Shown here: positions 43,926-54,016 of the stretch, piece by piece | How the letters are laid out: each line of letters starts with the position of its first letter | Position numbering within the stretch: the first letter of the stretch is position 1 | Assembly (NCBI GenBank): GCA_913060895.1 | Contig: CAJXSN010000002.1 | Span: forward strand, 62,001-126,000 | Origin: an uncultured Sphingomonadaceae bacterium | GTDB taxonomy: Bacteria > Pseudomonadota > Alphaproteobacteria > Sphingomonadales > Sphingomonadaceae | Length of the DNA stretch: 64,000 nucleotides | Direction: 5' to 3' | Program-made: the position numbers and the translations under genes | Notes under the pieces: generated by a model | Told to the model about the DNA's origin: nothing | Seen by the model: the letters and a program-made list of their open reading frames with translations, nothing else | The model's database searches: none

Positions 43926-45434
43926 CTATCCCATTGCCGGACGAGCTACCGTTGCACGATTAGGCGCACGGGCAATTACCAGCAGGATCAGCACCGGTAC
44001 GAAATACACCAATGTCTGCGTAATTCCGTGGGCAAAATTCATGCCGATAGTCCCAAAGCCCAATCGCCAGATACTCACTGCGTAGATCAGCGTAACCGGG
44101 AAAGATATGCCAAGAAGAGGTCGGCACGATTCGTAGAACACCCGCAGCATGGCTCCGAACAAAAGCATCGGCAGGATCAAGCCGATAAAACCGAAATTCA
44201 TCCACCCTTCCGCAATCATGCCCGACGGCCAGCCCGACAAACGCACGTCTTCACCAAAAATTTCGCCCTTAACATACGAGCCCAAGCCCACTTGTGGTTT
44301 GTCCAACCACATTGATCGTGGAATCGGAGCCGAGAGCAACGCCGCATAACTCTGACCGTTGAGGTAAGGTCGAATTTCCGGAACGCGGTCGATTATTGCA
44401 GAAGTCCGAACGAAATCTAGTGAGTTGCCTGAGCCAACAACCCTATCGATTGCTGTCAGATCACGGGTCATATCAGTTTGATTTTCCTCTCTAAGAACGC
44501 CAAGAGTCGCAACAATAAATACCCCCGAAAGGACTGCGATAACAATTGTGCGCGACCGCAATTTGCCATAATAAAACAAGAAAATCATCAAGTTCAGCAT
44601 AAGAAGAATTAGGCTAGATCGTGAGCTTGTTAAGAAAGGACCTACAATTGCCAGAAGGGCGACACCGGCTAGTACGGCCAGGTTGAAACGTGTCAGCCGA
44701 AGCATCCGAAGAAGCATCAGCGCGCCCATGAAGAGAAATGTGTACGCGCCAAAGCCCGCGATAAATCGCTCTGTTCCGGTGCCGTAAATAACCTGACCGC
44801 TATCATCGACGTATTCGTGAACACGCTTGTAACTTTCGCTTGCAAACCCGCTATCGAAGCCGATGCCGAAGGAGTTTACCAGCATTAGAGTTCCAACGAG
44901 TGCCATTCCGCAGCCAATAATTACGCTGAGCCATGTCCGACGCAGTGAAAGTGAATAGTCTCGGATAAAAGAGAATTTTTCCAGATGAATACGCATTGTG
45001 GCAGTCGCATAGCCAACACATAGAGCTGCAATGCTGGTCAAAATCCAAGGCGCGTTTGTCAGCACGTCGTCGAATGTAGTTTCCATCATAATGAATTCGA
45101 CCCGATCGCTTTCCGACCAATAAAGCCAGAATGCTCTGAGCGTAGTTCCAAAAAAAATTGCCAAAGCAACGAGATTGATGGGCTCGAACGGATCAAACCG
45201 CGTTGAGCGAAACAAGCCGACTCCTAACGGCAGCAAGAAGGAAACTGTTGCTACGGAAAGATATGTGATTGAAGACTCGTTGAAAGCCATTCCCCACATA
45301 AGCAACACTACTGCCAGCACAGTGAGAACGACAAACCCGTAAGTCGCAGCTTGTGACGATCGCTTTTGCGCAAGGTTCCCCGCATTGTATGAGCCCGCAA
45401 TGTCAGATCGCACGCTATTGATAAAACCTGCCAT
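43926..45434 (-). CDS. oligosaccharide repeat-unit polymerase (Wzy-like)
   Basis: 502 residues with about 12 hydrophobic segments and a long periplasmic-type loop between the later spans ('RVPEIRPYLNGQSYAALLSAPI', in part). 'GPFLTSSRSSLILLMLNLMIF' is the sort of arginine-bearing motif seen in Wzy and O-antigen ligases. It would join lipid-linked repeat units at the outer face of the inner membrane. The gene is more A/T-rich than the housekeeping genes (24 of 60 G/C in bases 44461-44520, against 34 of 60 in 40501-40560). It is divergent from gmd and the cluster. Confidence 0.78.
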   Translation of the reverse strand: MAGFINSVRSDIAGSYNAGNLAQKRSSQAATYGFVVLTVLAVVLLMWGMAFNESSITYLSVATVSFLLPLGVGLFRSTRFDPFEPINLVALAIFFGTTLRAFWLYWSESDRVEFIMMETTFDDVLTNAPWILTSIAALCVGYATATMRIHLEKFSFIRDYSLSLRRTWLSVIIGCGMALVGTLMLVNSFGIGFDSGFASESYKRVHEYVDDSGQVIYGTGTERFIAGFGAYTFLFMGALMLLRMLRLTRFNLAVLAGVALLAIVGPFLTSSRSSLILLMLNLMIFLFYYGKLRSRTIVIAVLSGVFIVATLGVLREENQTDMTRDLTAIDRVVGSGNSLDFVRTSAIIDRVPEIRPYLNGQSYAALLSAPIPRSMWLDKPQVGLGSYVKGEIFGEDVRLSGWPSGMIAEGWMNFGFIGLILPMLLFGAMLRVFYESCRPLLGISFPVTLIYAVSIWRLGFGTIGMNFAHGITQTLVYFVPVLILLVIARAPNRATVARPAMG

Positions 45435-45676
45435 GCATGAAGAACCATCTGTATTGCTGTTGCGGCGACCAGCTGTGTACTGAAATACCGAGTTTCCGCC
45501 TGCTAATCAGAGACGTGGTATAGGTCAAACGAAGACAGTGGCATCCAGCAAACGTTATGGTCTGCCCACAGAGTTCGATTAACACGATTTCGTTGACTGT
45601 CTTGCACCATATCGATTGGCTGCTAAAAAGCGCACCAGATCGCACCCCCAATTTCGCAATCTAACGGAAAATCCTA

Positions 45677-46741
45677 TTGTCTAGAAAATCTGCTCTCATC
45701 ACCGGTGTGACCGGTCAGGATGGCGCGTATCTGTCGCAGCTATTGCTAGACAAGGGATATGACGTTCATGGTGTAAAGCGCCGCTCATCCTCCTTCAACA
45801 CCGGCCGGATCGAGGACATTTATCAGGACCCGCACGAGGAAGAGCAGCGTTTTCACCTGCATTACGGCGATCTGACAGATTCGACCAACCTGATCCGCAT
45901 CATTCAGGAAACGCAGCCGGACGAGGTTTATAACCTCGCAGCGCAGAGCCACGTCGCAGTCAGCTTCGAGACGCCGGAATATACCGCCAACGCAGATGCC
46001 ATCGGCACGCTTCGTTTGCTGGAAGCCATCCGTATTCTGAAGATGGAAGAGAAGACCCGTTTCTATCAGGCATCGACCAGCGAGCTTTATGGTCTGGTGC
46101 AGGAAGTCCCGCAGAGCGAGACCACACCTTTCTATCCTCGCAGCCCTTATGGTGTGGCCAAGCTCTATGGTTATTGGATCACGGTGAACTACCGCGAAGC
46201 CTACGGGATGCACGCCTCCAACGGCATCCTGTTCAACCATGAGAGCCCGTTGCGAGGCGAAACCTTCGTTACACGCAAGATCACTCGGGCTGTGTCAGCA
46301 ATTAAGCTGGGCCGTCAGGACAAGCTGTATCTGGGCAATTTGGATGCTAAGCGCGACTGGGGCCATGCGAAAGAATATGTCGAAGGCATGTGGCGCATGA
46401 TGCAGCAGGATACGCCCGGCGATTACGTACTGGCGACCGGCGAAACCGTAACCGTGCGGCATTTCGTGGACATGGCTTTTGCCGAAACCGGTGTGACGAT
46501 GCGCTGGGAAGGCGATGGCGTACATGAAAAAGGTTACGACGCAGACGATGGACGTTTGCTCGTCGAAGTCGATCCTCGCTATTTCCGCCCGACCGAAGTC
46601 GACCTGCTGATCGGCGATCCGACTAAAGCTCTTGAGAAGCTAGGCTGGAAGCACACCACCTCGGTGGGGGAACTGGCCGCAGAAATGGTCCGAGAAGACC
46701 TGAAGGTAATGCAGAACGCGCCGATTCAGAAGGACGCGTGA
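45677..46741 (+). CDS. gmd: GDP-mannose 4,6-dehydratase
   Basis: 354 residues from a TTG start (45677), since no ATG precedes the '[20 protein letters not shown]' cofactor loop. Converts GDP-mannose to GDP-4-keto-6-deoxymannose, first step to GDP-L-fucose. Rossmann motif TGxxGxxG, 'STSELYG' and the YxxxK active site in '[13 protein letters not shown]' are all intact. The last bases overlap fcl (TGATG). The 240-base upstream region probably holds the promoter for the plus-strand run. Confidence 0.95.
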   Translation: MSRKSALITGVTGQDGAYLSQLLLDKGYDVHGVKRRSSSFNTGRIEDIYQDPHEEEQRFHLHYGDLTDSTNLIRIIQETQPDEVYNLAAQSHVAVSFETPEYTANADAIGTLRLLEAIRILKMEEKTRFYQASTSELYGLVQEVPQSETTPFYPRSPYGVAKLYGYWITVNYREAYGMHASNGILFNHESPLRGETFVTRKITRAVSAIKLGRQDKLYLGNLDAKRDWGHAKEYVEGMWRMMQQDTPGDYVLATGETVTVRHFVDMAFAETGVTMRWEGDGVHEKGYDADDGRLLVEVDPRYFRPTEVDLLIGDPTKALEKLGWKHTTSVGELAAEMVREDLKVMQNAPIQKDA

Positions 46742-47688
46742 TGTTCGATCTTGCAGGGAAAACCGTTTATGTCGCCGGGCACCGCGGCATGGTCGGCGGC
46801 GCAATTGCTCGTCAGCTAGTGGAACAGGATTGCACCATCCTCACCGCAACACGGCAGGAACTCGATCTGCTGGATCAGGCCGCTGTGTTTGCATGGATAG
46901 AACAGGCCAAGCCTGACGCCATTGTGATTGCGGCGGCCAAGGTTGGCGGAATTCTAGCAAACGCCAATTACCCTGCGGATTTTCTGTATCAAAACCTCGT
47001 AATCGAAACAAATCTGATTGAGGCCGCAAACCGCGCTGGAGTCGACCGGCTGCTGTTCCTTGGTTCCTCCTGCATCTATCCCAAGTTTGCCGAGCAACCA
47101 ATTCAGGAAGATTCGCTGCTTACCGGTGCGCTGGAACCAACCAACGAATGGTATGCGATTGCTAAAATCGCAGGGATTAAATTGTGCCAGGCCTACCGCA
47201 AGCAGTATGACCGCGACTACATATCAGGTATGCCGACCAACCTTTACGGTCCTGGCGACAATTTCGATTTGCAGTCTAGCCACGTGATCCCAGCCCTAAT
47301 GCGCAAGGCGCATGAGGCTAAGCTCGCTGGCGATGACACGATAACTATTTGGGGTACAGGCACGCCGCGCCGCGAATTTTTGCATGTGGATGACTGCGCC
47401 AGTGCATGCGTTCATTTGTTGAAGACTTACAGCCATGAGGCGCATGTCAATATCGGCTCTGGCGACGATCTGCCGATATACGATTTGGCTCAACTGGTTT
47501 GCGATGTGGTCGGCTTTGATGGAGACATCGTGCGCGATAAAACCAAACCAGACGGCACCCCGCGCAAATTGATGGCCGCAGACCGCCTGCGGGCGATGGA
47601 CTGGAAACCCTCGATCTCTTTGCGCGACGGGCTGGCCAGCACCTACGCCTGGTTCCTTGAGAACAAGGCCCAAGCACGCGGCCCGTGA
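46741..47688 (+). CDS. fcl: GDP-L-fucose synthase
   Basis: 315 residues from ATG 46741. Epimerises and reduces the Gmd product to GDP-L-fucose. NADP motif 'VYVAGHRGMVGGAIARQL' and YxxxK in 'EWYAIAKIAGIKLC'. Further identity 'LFLGSSCIYPKFAEQPI' and 'TGALEPTN' are signature segments of the family. Pairing with gmd makes GDP-fucose production nearly certain. Four bases separate it from the next gene. Confidence 0.96.
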   Translation: MFDLAGKTVYVAGHRGMVGGAIARQLVEQDCTILTATRQELDLLDQAAVFAWIEQAKPDAIVIAAAKVGGILANANYPADFLYQNLVIETNLIEAANRAGVDRLLFLGSSCIYPKFAEQPIQEDSLLTGALEPTNEWYAIAKIAGIKLCQAYRKQYDRDYISGMPTNLYGPGDNFDLQSSHVIPALMRKAHEAKLAGDDTITIWGTGTPRREFLHVDDCASACVHLLKTYSHEAHVNIGSGDDLPIYDLAQLVCDVVGFDGDIVRDKTKPDGTPRKLMAADRLRAMDWKPSISLRDGLASTYAWFLENKAQARGP

Positions 47689-47692
47689 AGCC

Positions 47693-48955
47693 ATGCGGAT
47701 TTTATTTCTCGGCCTTAATTATGCCCCGGAAGAAATTGGCATTGCAGCCTATTCCACAGGTATGTGCGAGGACTTGGTCAAGCGCGGCCATGAGGTTCAG
47801 GCTATCGTTGGCAAGCCCTATTACCCTGGGTGGTCGGTGCCGGAAAGCTTCCAAGGTGGCGGAGCAAGGCATTCTGTTGAAAATGGCGTCGATCTAACCC
47901 GCGTCCCGCACTATGTCCCAGACAACCCCACCGGAGCGCGGCGAATAATCCATCATGCAACCTTTGCATTGAACGCGCTGTTGCCCATGGTTCGTACCTC
48001 CCGCGCTTTCAAGCCTGATGTGGTCTTGACCATTGCCCCTTCTACAATCGCAGCCCCGGTTGCCAGGCTTGCAGCGAAGTTGGCAGGTGCGAAATCGTGG
48101 CTTCATATTCAGGATTTCGAGGTCGGGGCAGCGTTTGCCACCGGTCTTGTCTCCCCGTCTGGCATTACAGCAAGACTAGCGCGTGCGTTCGAGAAATGGG
48201 TTGTGGGCGGGTTCGACCGGATCAGTTCCATAAGTCATGAGATGTGCAAAAGTGTGGCCTCATTGGGTGTTCCAGAAGATCACATTGTTTCGTTTCGCAA
48301 TTGGGCAGAAATAGAGCAGATCGCTCCACTTGACCGGGCATCGGATTATCGTGAGCTATGGGGCATCTCAGCGCCGCATGTCGCGTTATATTCTGGCAAC
48401 ATCGCAAACAAACAGGGGATCCGCATTGTGGTCGATGCAGCCCGCGCTTTGGCCGACCGTGACGATATCGAATTCGTTGTATGCGGGAACGGACCCAATC
48501 GAGCAGCCCTTGAAAAGCACGCCGAAGACCTGACCAATATCCAATTCCACGATCTGCAACCCAAGGGCCAGCTGTGTGAACTGATGAATCTTGCGACCAT
48601 TCATCTGTTGCCGCAGCGCGCAGATGCGGCCGATCTGGTCTTGCCATCGAAGCTCACCAACATGCTGGCCTCTGGGCGACCGGTCATCGCGACGGCGAAT
48701 AACGATACCGGCCTGGCGCAAGAAGTTAGTGGCAATGGACTGGTCGTTCAGCCTGAGGATACAAAAGCGCTGGCAAATGCTATTGCTCTGCTGGCAGACG
48801 ATGAAAAACTGCGTACTATGTACGGATCTGCAGCGCGCATCGCAGCATTGGCGAATTGGCATAAGGATAAGGTGTTGAGCCGGTTCGAAGCAAATTTGCA
48901 GGAATTGGCAGTGGGCCCGAACACATTCGTCCGGCTTGATAAAGAGAAACGCTAA
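47693..48955 (+). CDS. WcaI-family glycosyltransferase (GT4)
   Basis: 420 residues from ATG 47693 ('MRILFLGLNYAPEEIGIAA'). GT-B fold; the opening and 'TGMCEDLVKRGHEVQAIVG' are characteristic of WcaI/WbuB colanic-acid-type transferases. C-terminal donor motif 'DLVLPSKLTNMLASGRPVIA' has the usual K/N position in place of the classical E-x7-E. WcaI of colanic acid is thought to add fucose; here gmd and fcl are directly upstream, which suits a fucosyltransferase (inference). TAATG overlap with the methyltransferase. Confidence 0.9.
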   Translation: MRILFLGLNYAPEEIGIAAYSTGMCEDLVKRGHEVQAIVGKPYYPGWSVPESFQGGGARHSVENGVDLTRVPHYVPDNPTGARRIIHHATFALNALLPMVRTSRAFKPDVVLTIAPSTIAAPVARLAAKLAGAKSWLHIQDFEVGAAFATGLVSPSGITARLARAFEKWVVGGFDRISSISHEMCKSVASLGVPEDHIVSFRNWAEIEQIAPLDRASDYRELWGISAPHVALYSGNIANKQGIRIVVDAARALADRDDIEFVVCGNGPNRAALEKHAEDLTNIQFHDLQPKGQLCELMNLATIHLLPQRADAADLVLPSKLTNMLASGRPVIATANNDTGLAQEVSGNGLVVQPEDTKALANAIALLADDEKLRTMYGSAARIAALANWHKDKVLSRFEANLQELAVGPNTFVRLDKEKR

Positions 48956-49740
48956 TGAAGACGCCAGACAACGCTGCCATGCAGACGCAGAACAACTTGC
49001 AGCGTGCCTTTCCGGAAATCGGTGCAGGCGGTTTCAGCCGGGTGGATGGAACGGTGTCGTTTTACACTCGGATCAATGCGCTGGCCCGCCCTGACATGAC
49101 TGTTCTGGATTTGGGGGCCGGACGTGGCGGACAGATCCACGATGCCGACACACCATTTCTGAAGAACTTGCTCACACTGAAAGGGAAAGTTTCAAGCCTG
49201 CATGGGGCTGATGTCGACCCTGTTGTCGAACAAAACCCTTTCATCGACCAGGCCCACATCATTGTTCCGGACGAACCATTGCCCTTCGCAAACAATCAGT
49301 TCGATCTCATCTTCGCCGATTGGGTGTTGGAGCATGTCGCGACGCCGGAATTATTCTCTCGGGAAGTCGACAGGATCCTGAAGCCGAATGGCTGGTTCTG
49401 CGCCCGAACCCCCAATCGGTGGGGTCTGACAGGTATGGCAACACGCGCAGTCCCCTCAAAATATCACGCACGGATCGTGGGTAAGTTGCAGCCGGGGCGG
49501 ATCGCAGAGGATGTGTTCCCAACATGTTATAAACTGAATTCGCATAGCGACCTCGATCGCCATTTTCCCTCGGAAAAATTTCAGAATTACAGCTTCAACC
49601 ACAACGCAGAGCCGCCCTATGTACAGCGTTCTCGGATGGCTATGGCAGCGGTGTTCGCATTCTTCCGGGTAGCGCCGTCGATAATGGGCACCAATCTATT
49701 CGTATTCTTACAAAAAAAGCCGGTAGAGGGTGGATCATGA
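48955..49740 (+). CDS. class I SAM-dependent methyltransferase
   Basis: 261 residues. SAM motif I 'MTVLDLGAGRGGQIHDAD', acidic motif II 'LHGADVDPVVEQNP' and motif 'NQFDLIFADWVLEHVATPELF' identify a type 11-like methyltransferase. Probably modifies a sugar or lipid-linked intermediate of the locus. Overlaps genes on both sides (TAATG, ATGA), so firmly in the operon. The target is unknown. Confidence 0.86.
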   Translation: MKTPDNAAMQTQNNLQRAFPEIGAGGFSRVDGTVSFYTRINALARPDMTVLDLGAGRGGQIHDADTPFLKNLLTLKGKVSSLHGADVDPVVEQNPFIDQAHIIVPDEPLPFANNQFDLIFADWVLEHVATPELFSREVDRILKPNGWFCARTPNRWGLTGMATRAVPSKYHARIVGKLQPGRIAEDVFPTCYKLNSHSDLDRHFPSEKFQNYSFNHNAEPPYVQRSRMAMAAVFAFFRVAPSIMGTNLFVFLQKKPVEGGS

Positions 49741-50975
49741 AGCCCTTCAACCACCTTAGTTCTGCAGTTTTTCCGCTTCTGCTGATTGTCGGATGCACAC
49801 CCGTTGAGAGCCGGGATTTTTTCCCTGATGACGGGCTGGACGATGCGGAAGAGCTCCAAGCCGAAATCGATGCCACAGCAGCGATGGGCGGCGGTACAGT
49901 AGCTCTGGATAACGGCACCTACAATTTGTCGCGCCCTGTCTACCTGCGCGATAATGTTGTATTGCAGGGCAATGGACCGAAGACGATCCTAACCAACGAA
50001 GGATTAAACGGAAAGTCCACTTGGGGGGGCGTGACCCTGTTTGCAGGCAATTTGGCAGCTGCAAGCTTCACATATAATGGCGGGCGAGGCCATCGCGGAT
50101 ACCGGGTACAACGCACCGGCGCTGCGTCAGTCCGGTTTGCAGATTGCACCGCACCAACGACAAAACCGGTGGCCGGCGATGTGGTCTGGTTGGCCTCAGA
50201 AAAAGGCGAGGAAGGCAGGGGCGGCTGGCATCGTCCTTATTCCGGCGAAATGCATCTGGTGACCAGCATTTCCGATTGCACTATTACTTTTGCAGACCCG
50301 GTAGAAATAGCAAACACTCACCTGATCGACTTGCATTGGCCTGAAACGGATAGGGTTCGCTACTCGGATGTAGAACGTAATCGCCCGATCAAATTTGCAG
50401 CTGTTCGCAATTTGCAGTTGCGCTCTTCTGCTAGCCAGGCAATGCTGACAACCGGCTGTTATAAATGTGTATTTGACGGACTGACCATCGGGCGCAGCCG
50501 CAGACTGTTGGCGGTTCAAGGCATGCGGAACGGTATCTATCGCAACATTAGCGGTATGTTCGAAGAGCGCGGAATCGAGTTCGCCATGTTTGCCACTAAC
50601 AATGTCGTGGAAAATATCTCCGGACGTTACGAGCCGCGGATTGGGTATCCGTTACGCCCTGTTGTCCGCTTGGGCGAAAGCTCCCGCGACAATGTCATCC
50701 GGAATGTCCAGTTCAATCTTCTCAATGCTGCAGATGTTGCGAACCCAATTCGCTTTGATGAAAGTTCGAACAATATTCTGGAAGATATCGTTCTGACAGT
50801 AAATGATGACGCTCGCCCACCAAAATTTATCTATCGCCCGGAGGGTGCCAAGCGGGGACAAAGTCTTACTTTGCCCGCCGGGACGAATCTTAGGGGTGTA
50901 AAACAATGTTCTCGCATTCATGAGGCTCCTAAAGGAAGCCCTACATCTGAACCGCTAAGCTGCGAGGAATTCTGA
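49737..50975 (+). CDS. pectate-lyase-like parallel beta-helix lipoprotein
   Basis: 412 residues with a lipobox ('LLLIVGC') at residues about 15-20, so it should be a lipoprotein. 'ELQAEIDATAAMGGGTVALDNGTYNLSRPVYLRDNVVLQG', in parts, is the classic N-terminal capping pattern of the pectate lyase superfamily 3. Later repeats of the type 'NGIYRNISGMFEERGIEFAM' and 'NVVENISGRY' are consistent with beta-helix coils. Such proteins in biosynthesis loci act as lyases or epimerases on the nascent or finished polymer. Catalytic residues cannot be named with confidence. Confidence 0.82.
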   Translation: MKPFNHLSSAVFPLLLIVGCTPVESRDFFPDDGLDDAEELQAEIDATAAMGGGTVALDNGTYNLSRPVYLRDNVVLQGNGPKTILTNEGLNGKSTWGGVTLFAGNLAAASFTYNGGRGHRGYRVQRTGAASVRFADCTAPTTKPVAGDVVWLASEKGEEGRGGWHRPYSGEMHLVTSISDCTITFADPVEIANTHLIDLHWPETDRVRYSDVERNRPIKFAAVRNLQLRSSASQAMLTTGCYKCVFDGLTIGRSRRLLAVQGMRNGIYRNISGMFEERGIEFAMFATNNVVENISGRYEPRIGYPLRPVVRLGESSRDNVIRNVQFNLLNAADVANPIRFDESSNNILEDIVLTVNDDARPPKFIYRPEGAKRGQSLTLPAGTNLRGVKQCSRIHEAPKGSPTSEPLSCEEF

Positions 50976-51839
50976 GTGTCCGTCGCTTGTCCATTGCACA
51001 AAAGCGGCTTTGCCGAACGTGCGGAACATGGTTGGAGCGCTCCGACATCGGCTTTTCTGTCTGCTCGTCACTTGGCTCGTAAATCCGTGCTAGCACTGGC
51101 AAACCAGACTTTTAGAGAGCCGACCGGCAACTTCGTTCGCTGCCTGTACGGCCATGCTGTGTTTCCAGAGCAGCGCGAAACACTGCGCAATCTTGTGCGG
51201 TATTGCCGGAACCGGGGCGAGTTTATCACTACAGCGCAGTTGCGCACCATAGTCGAAAGCGGCGAAGAGCCGGATGGACGCTTTTTTCATCTCTCCTTCG
51301 ATGATGGGTTCGCGAACGTGTACGAAGAAGGCGGCGCAGTATTGGCGGAGGAAGGCGTTCCATATGTCATGTTCATTGCCACCGACCTGATCGGTGCTTC
51401 GCTGGAGAAAATGCAGGCCTATAATGACACGGCGCTGAAATACCGCCAGCCTTTACGAACGATGACTTGGGATCAAGTGCGCCAGAGCATTGCGGACGGC
51501 GCGGAAATTGGGTGCCACACTCAAACGCATGCGCGCCTCTCACATATCTCTTGCGATACCGTTCAATTGGTAGCGGAGATCAGCGAAGCAAAGTCGATTA
51601 TCGAGAATGAAACAGGCCGTGTATGCGACGCTTTTGCGTGGCCTTTCGGCAAACATGCCGACATCGATGAAGCGGCTCTTACTGCGATCAAGGATGCCGG
51701 TTTCTCAATTTGCTTCAGTGCCGAACGCGGTGCGGTGGTACCGGGACAGGACAGTATGTTCGAAATCCCCCGGCATCAGTTGGAACTTCACTGGCCGAAG
51801 TGGGAACTCGAACTGTTCGCTCGGGGTTATCGGGATTAA
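50976..51839 (+). CDS. polysaccharide deacetylase (NodB-type, CE4)
   Basis: 287 residues from a GTG start directly after the preceding stop. NodB motifs are visible: motif 1 'FHLSFDDGFANVYE' with the Asp-Asp pair, motif 2 'GCHTQTHARLS' with HxxxH, and a later 'WPFGKHADIDEAA' (motif 3-like, 'R' replaced by 'WPFG'). No signal peptide was recognised, suggesting a cytoplasmic face or a non-classical location. It probably removes N- or O-acetyl groups from intermediates. Confidence 0.82.
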   Translation: MSVACPLHKSGFAERAEHGWSAPTSAFLSARHLARKSVLALANQTFREPTGNFVRCLYGHAVFPEQRETLRNLVRYCRNRGEFITTAQLRTIVESGEEPDGRFFHLSFDDGFANVYEEGGAVLAEEGVPYVMFIATDLIGASLEKMQAYNDTALKYRQPLRTMTWDQVRQSIADGAEIGCHTQTHARLSHISCDTVQLVAEISEAKSIIENETGRVCDAFAWPFGKHADIDEAALTAIKDAGFSICFSAERGAVVPGQDSMFEIPRHQLELHWPKWELELFARGYRD

Positions 51840-51842
51840 GAG

Positions 51843-52913
51843 ATGGCTCTCTGGTCTATCCCTCGGTCCCGTAAACGTCTGACCATTTTTGGTGCGTATG
51901 GCGGCATTAACGCCGGCGATGAGATGATATTGCGTGCGCTCCTGCAACGGATTGTCCGTGAATCTGGTGCAGATCAACACGCACGTGTGATCGTAGACCG
52001 CCTACCAAAAGGCCCATCACTAACCAAAGACTACGTTGCACGGGATGTTGTGCCTGTCAGTTTCCGTGACATCGCACGCAGTTTGTCAGGTAGCTGGGGT
52101 TCCGATCTGGTGATCGGTGGCGGGCAGGTTATCGACGGACTCAATGGGATTAAATATCCACTGTTGCAACTGGCGCAAGCTCTGATTTCAAAAGCATCGG
52201 GGGGCCAAGTTAGCATTCTTGGTGCCAGCTGTGCCCGGCTTGAAAACAGCGGCGTTCGTGCCGTGTATGCGCGGCTCTTTGCTGCTTGCGACGCAATTTC
52301 GGCCCGTGACGAGCATTCAGCGCAAGATATTAGAGCAATTGGCGGTACCAACCTTTGTCCTGTCAAAACGGAGGCGGATCTTGTTTTCGGGATGCGGGAT
52401 ACGATCACCAGCAATACGCCGCTTGCCGATCGCAAGCTTATCCTACTTGCACCGCATCACGCCCCCTCATTGCCACTCACTGACGTTGAAGCATCGGCGC
52501 TATTGCTGGAAAAGCTTAGTAAACTCGGTGGAGATCACGAGGTTCGGTTGATCCTGCACGATGACAGACCTGATTTCGATACCCACTTCGTAAGGCGCCT
52601 GCGTGCTATAATGGGCGACGCTATGCCCTCTGCCTCCAATCCGAAAACCACCGATGAGACTATCGCATTGTATCAACAGGCAAGGATGGTGATTAGTGTC
52701 CGTATGCATCCTATCATCATCGGGGCCTGTGCAGGAGCGGCCTGTGTTCCCATAAAAGGCAGCCGGAAGCAGGAGGATCTGGCGGGCAGGATCGGACTGA
52801 CGACAGTTGCCCTCACAGATGCTGCAAGCAAGTCACCTGAAGCACTACAAAAATGGTTCGACTGTTTGCCTGATCAAACCGCGCTTCGCGATCTGGAACG
52901 TCTTGCCAAATGA
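51843..52913 (+). CDS. polysaccharide pyruvyl transferase family protein
   Basis: 356 residues. 'FGAYGGINAGDEMILRALLQ' is the typical G-x-x-N-x-G-D start; 'DLVIGGGQVIDG' and 'VISVRMHPIIIGACAGAACVP' are the other landmarks of the CsaB/WcaK group. Members ketalise pyruvate from phosphoenolpyruvate onto sugars of capsule and colanic acid, adding negative charge. With sulfotransferases downstream it would make the polymer strongly anionic (inference). Confidence 0.88.
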   Translation: MALWSIPRSRKRLTIFGAYGGINAGDEMILRALLQRIVRESGADQHARVIVDRLPKGPSLTKDYVARDVVPVSFRDIARSLSGSWGSDLVIGGGQVIDGLNGIKYPLLQLAQALISKASGGQVSILGASCARLENSGVRAVYARLFAACDAISARDEHSAQDIRAIGGTNLCPVKTEADLVFGMRDTITSNTPLADRKLILLAPHHAPSLPLTDVEASALLLEKLSKLGGDHEVRLILHDDRPDFDTHFVRRLRAIMGDAMPSASNPKTTDETIALYQQARMVISVRMHPIIIGACAGAACVPIKGSRKQEDLAGRIGLTTVALTDAASKSPEALQKWFDCLPDQTALRDLERLAK

Positions 52914-54016
52914 CCGTACACGGGAATGATAGGCACCGACCTATGAATGAAATTCCTTTGTTGTTTGTAGGCCCCCTACCCCCACCTGTGCACGGTCAAG
53001 CCAACAGTACACAGTACGTGCTCAATCTCGTTCGGAGCGAACTTGCCCGTCCAGTCCGGGTTATCAATACAAGTGAGCGCGGGGTTATCGGCAATGCAGG
53101 TCGGATGCATCGCCTCGCCAGCCATCTGCTGGCTGCGAATGCAATCATTACTGGTCAATATGCTTGCGCATATTTGTCGGTAAATGCGCGTGGAGGCCTT
53201 GTTTTAACACGACTGCTTGCCCGCTTGGCAAAACTGCGAAAAATTCCGGTCGTATTTCATCATCACTATTATTGGCATTTCGCAGAATTCGACAAAGCAG
53301 TCGAAGCTATGGCACGAGCTGCTGGCCCGAGTGCATGGCATGTGACAAATTGCGTAGATATGTCGCGGCAAATGGAAGCCATCTACCCCGCGATCAGACG
53401 GACCGCCGCTTTCAGCAATATTGGCGCTGTACGTGTTCGGGCGATAGATAAGCGAGGGCGCGACAAATCAGCCAGCCCAACCTTGGGGCACATGAGCAAT
53501 CTGTCAAAGGCCAAGGGTATCGAGAAATTATTCGAGGCTTTCCGAAGCGTTAAGGCAGAGTGGAGCGAGGCCCGACTCATTGTTGGCGGCCCCATAGCCG
53601 ATGAAGTTGCGGAGCGGGCGGTGGCGGACGCAAAAGTCGAATTTGGCAATTCAGTCGAATTTCTCGGTCCGCTATCGGACGCGGACAAGCCTGAATTTTT
53701 TGAGCGGATTGATGTGTTTTTCAATCCCACTACGGGCGACACACAGGGCATCGTTAATCTGGAGGCGTTGGCGTCGGGAGTCCCCGTAGTTGCTACTGCC
53801 CTGTGCTGTATTCCGTCGGACATCGGTGAAACCGGTGGTTTGGTCGCATCGCACGAGCAATTGACGCAGAGCTTGCTCGAATATCTGGATAATAACAAGG
53901 ACAGGTTGTCAGAAGCTGGAACAAAGGCTCAGAAGCGGTTTGACGAGCTATGGGACCATCACGTGGTGGAGCAGAAGCACTTGATGACAATCCTTGATAG
54001 ACCGGAAAATCCCTAA
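52910..54016 (+). CDS. GT4-family glycosyltransferase
   Basis: 368 residues, ATGA overlap with the previous gene. 'LPPPVHGQANSTQYVLN' opening and 'LGHMSNLSKAKGIEKLFEAF' linker, then 'GTQGIVNLEALASGVPVVAT'-like donor motif (E-x7-E present as 'QGIVNLEALASG'). GT-B fold with a retaining mechanism expected. The second transferase after the WcaI-like one; adds another sugar of the repeat unit. Start may lie a few codons later (Met at 52943). Confidence 0.85.
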   Translation: MTVHGNDRHRPMNEIPLLFVGPLPPPVHGQANSTQYVLNLVRSELARPVRVINTSERGVIGNAGRMHRLASHLLAANAIITGQYACAYLSVNARGGLVLTRLLARLAKLRKIPVVFHHHYYWHFAEFDKAVEAMARAAGPSAWHVTNCVDMSRQMEAIYPAIRRTAAFSNIGAVRVRAIDKRGRDKSASPTLGHMSNLSKAKGIEKLFEAFRSVKAEWSEARLIVGGPIADEVAERAVADAKVEFGNSVEFLGPLSDADKPEFFERIDVFFNPTTGDTQGIVNLEALASGVPVVATALCCIPSDIGETGGLVASHEQLTQSLLEYLDNNKDRLSEAGTKAQKRFDELWDHHVVEQKHLMTILDRPENP

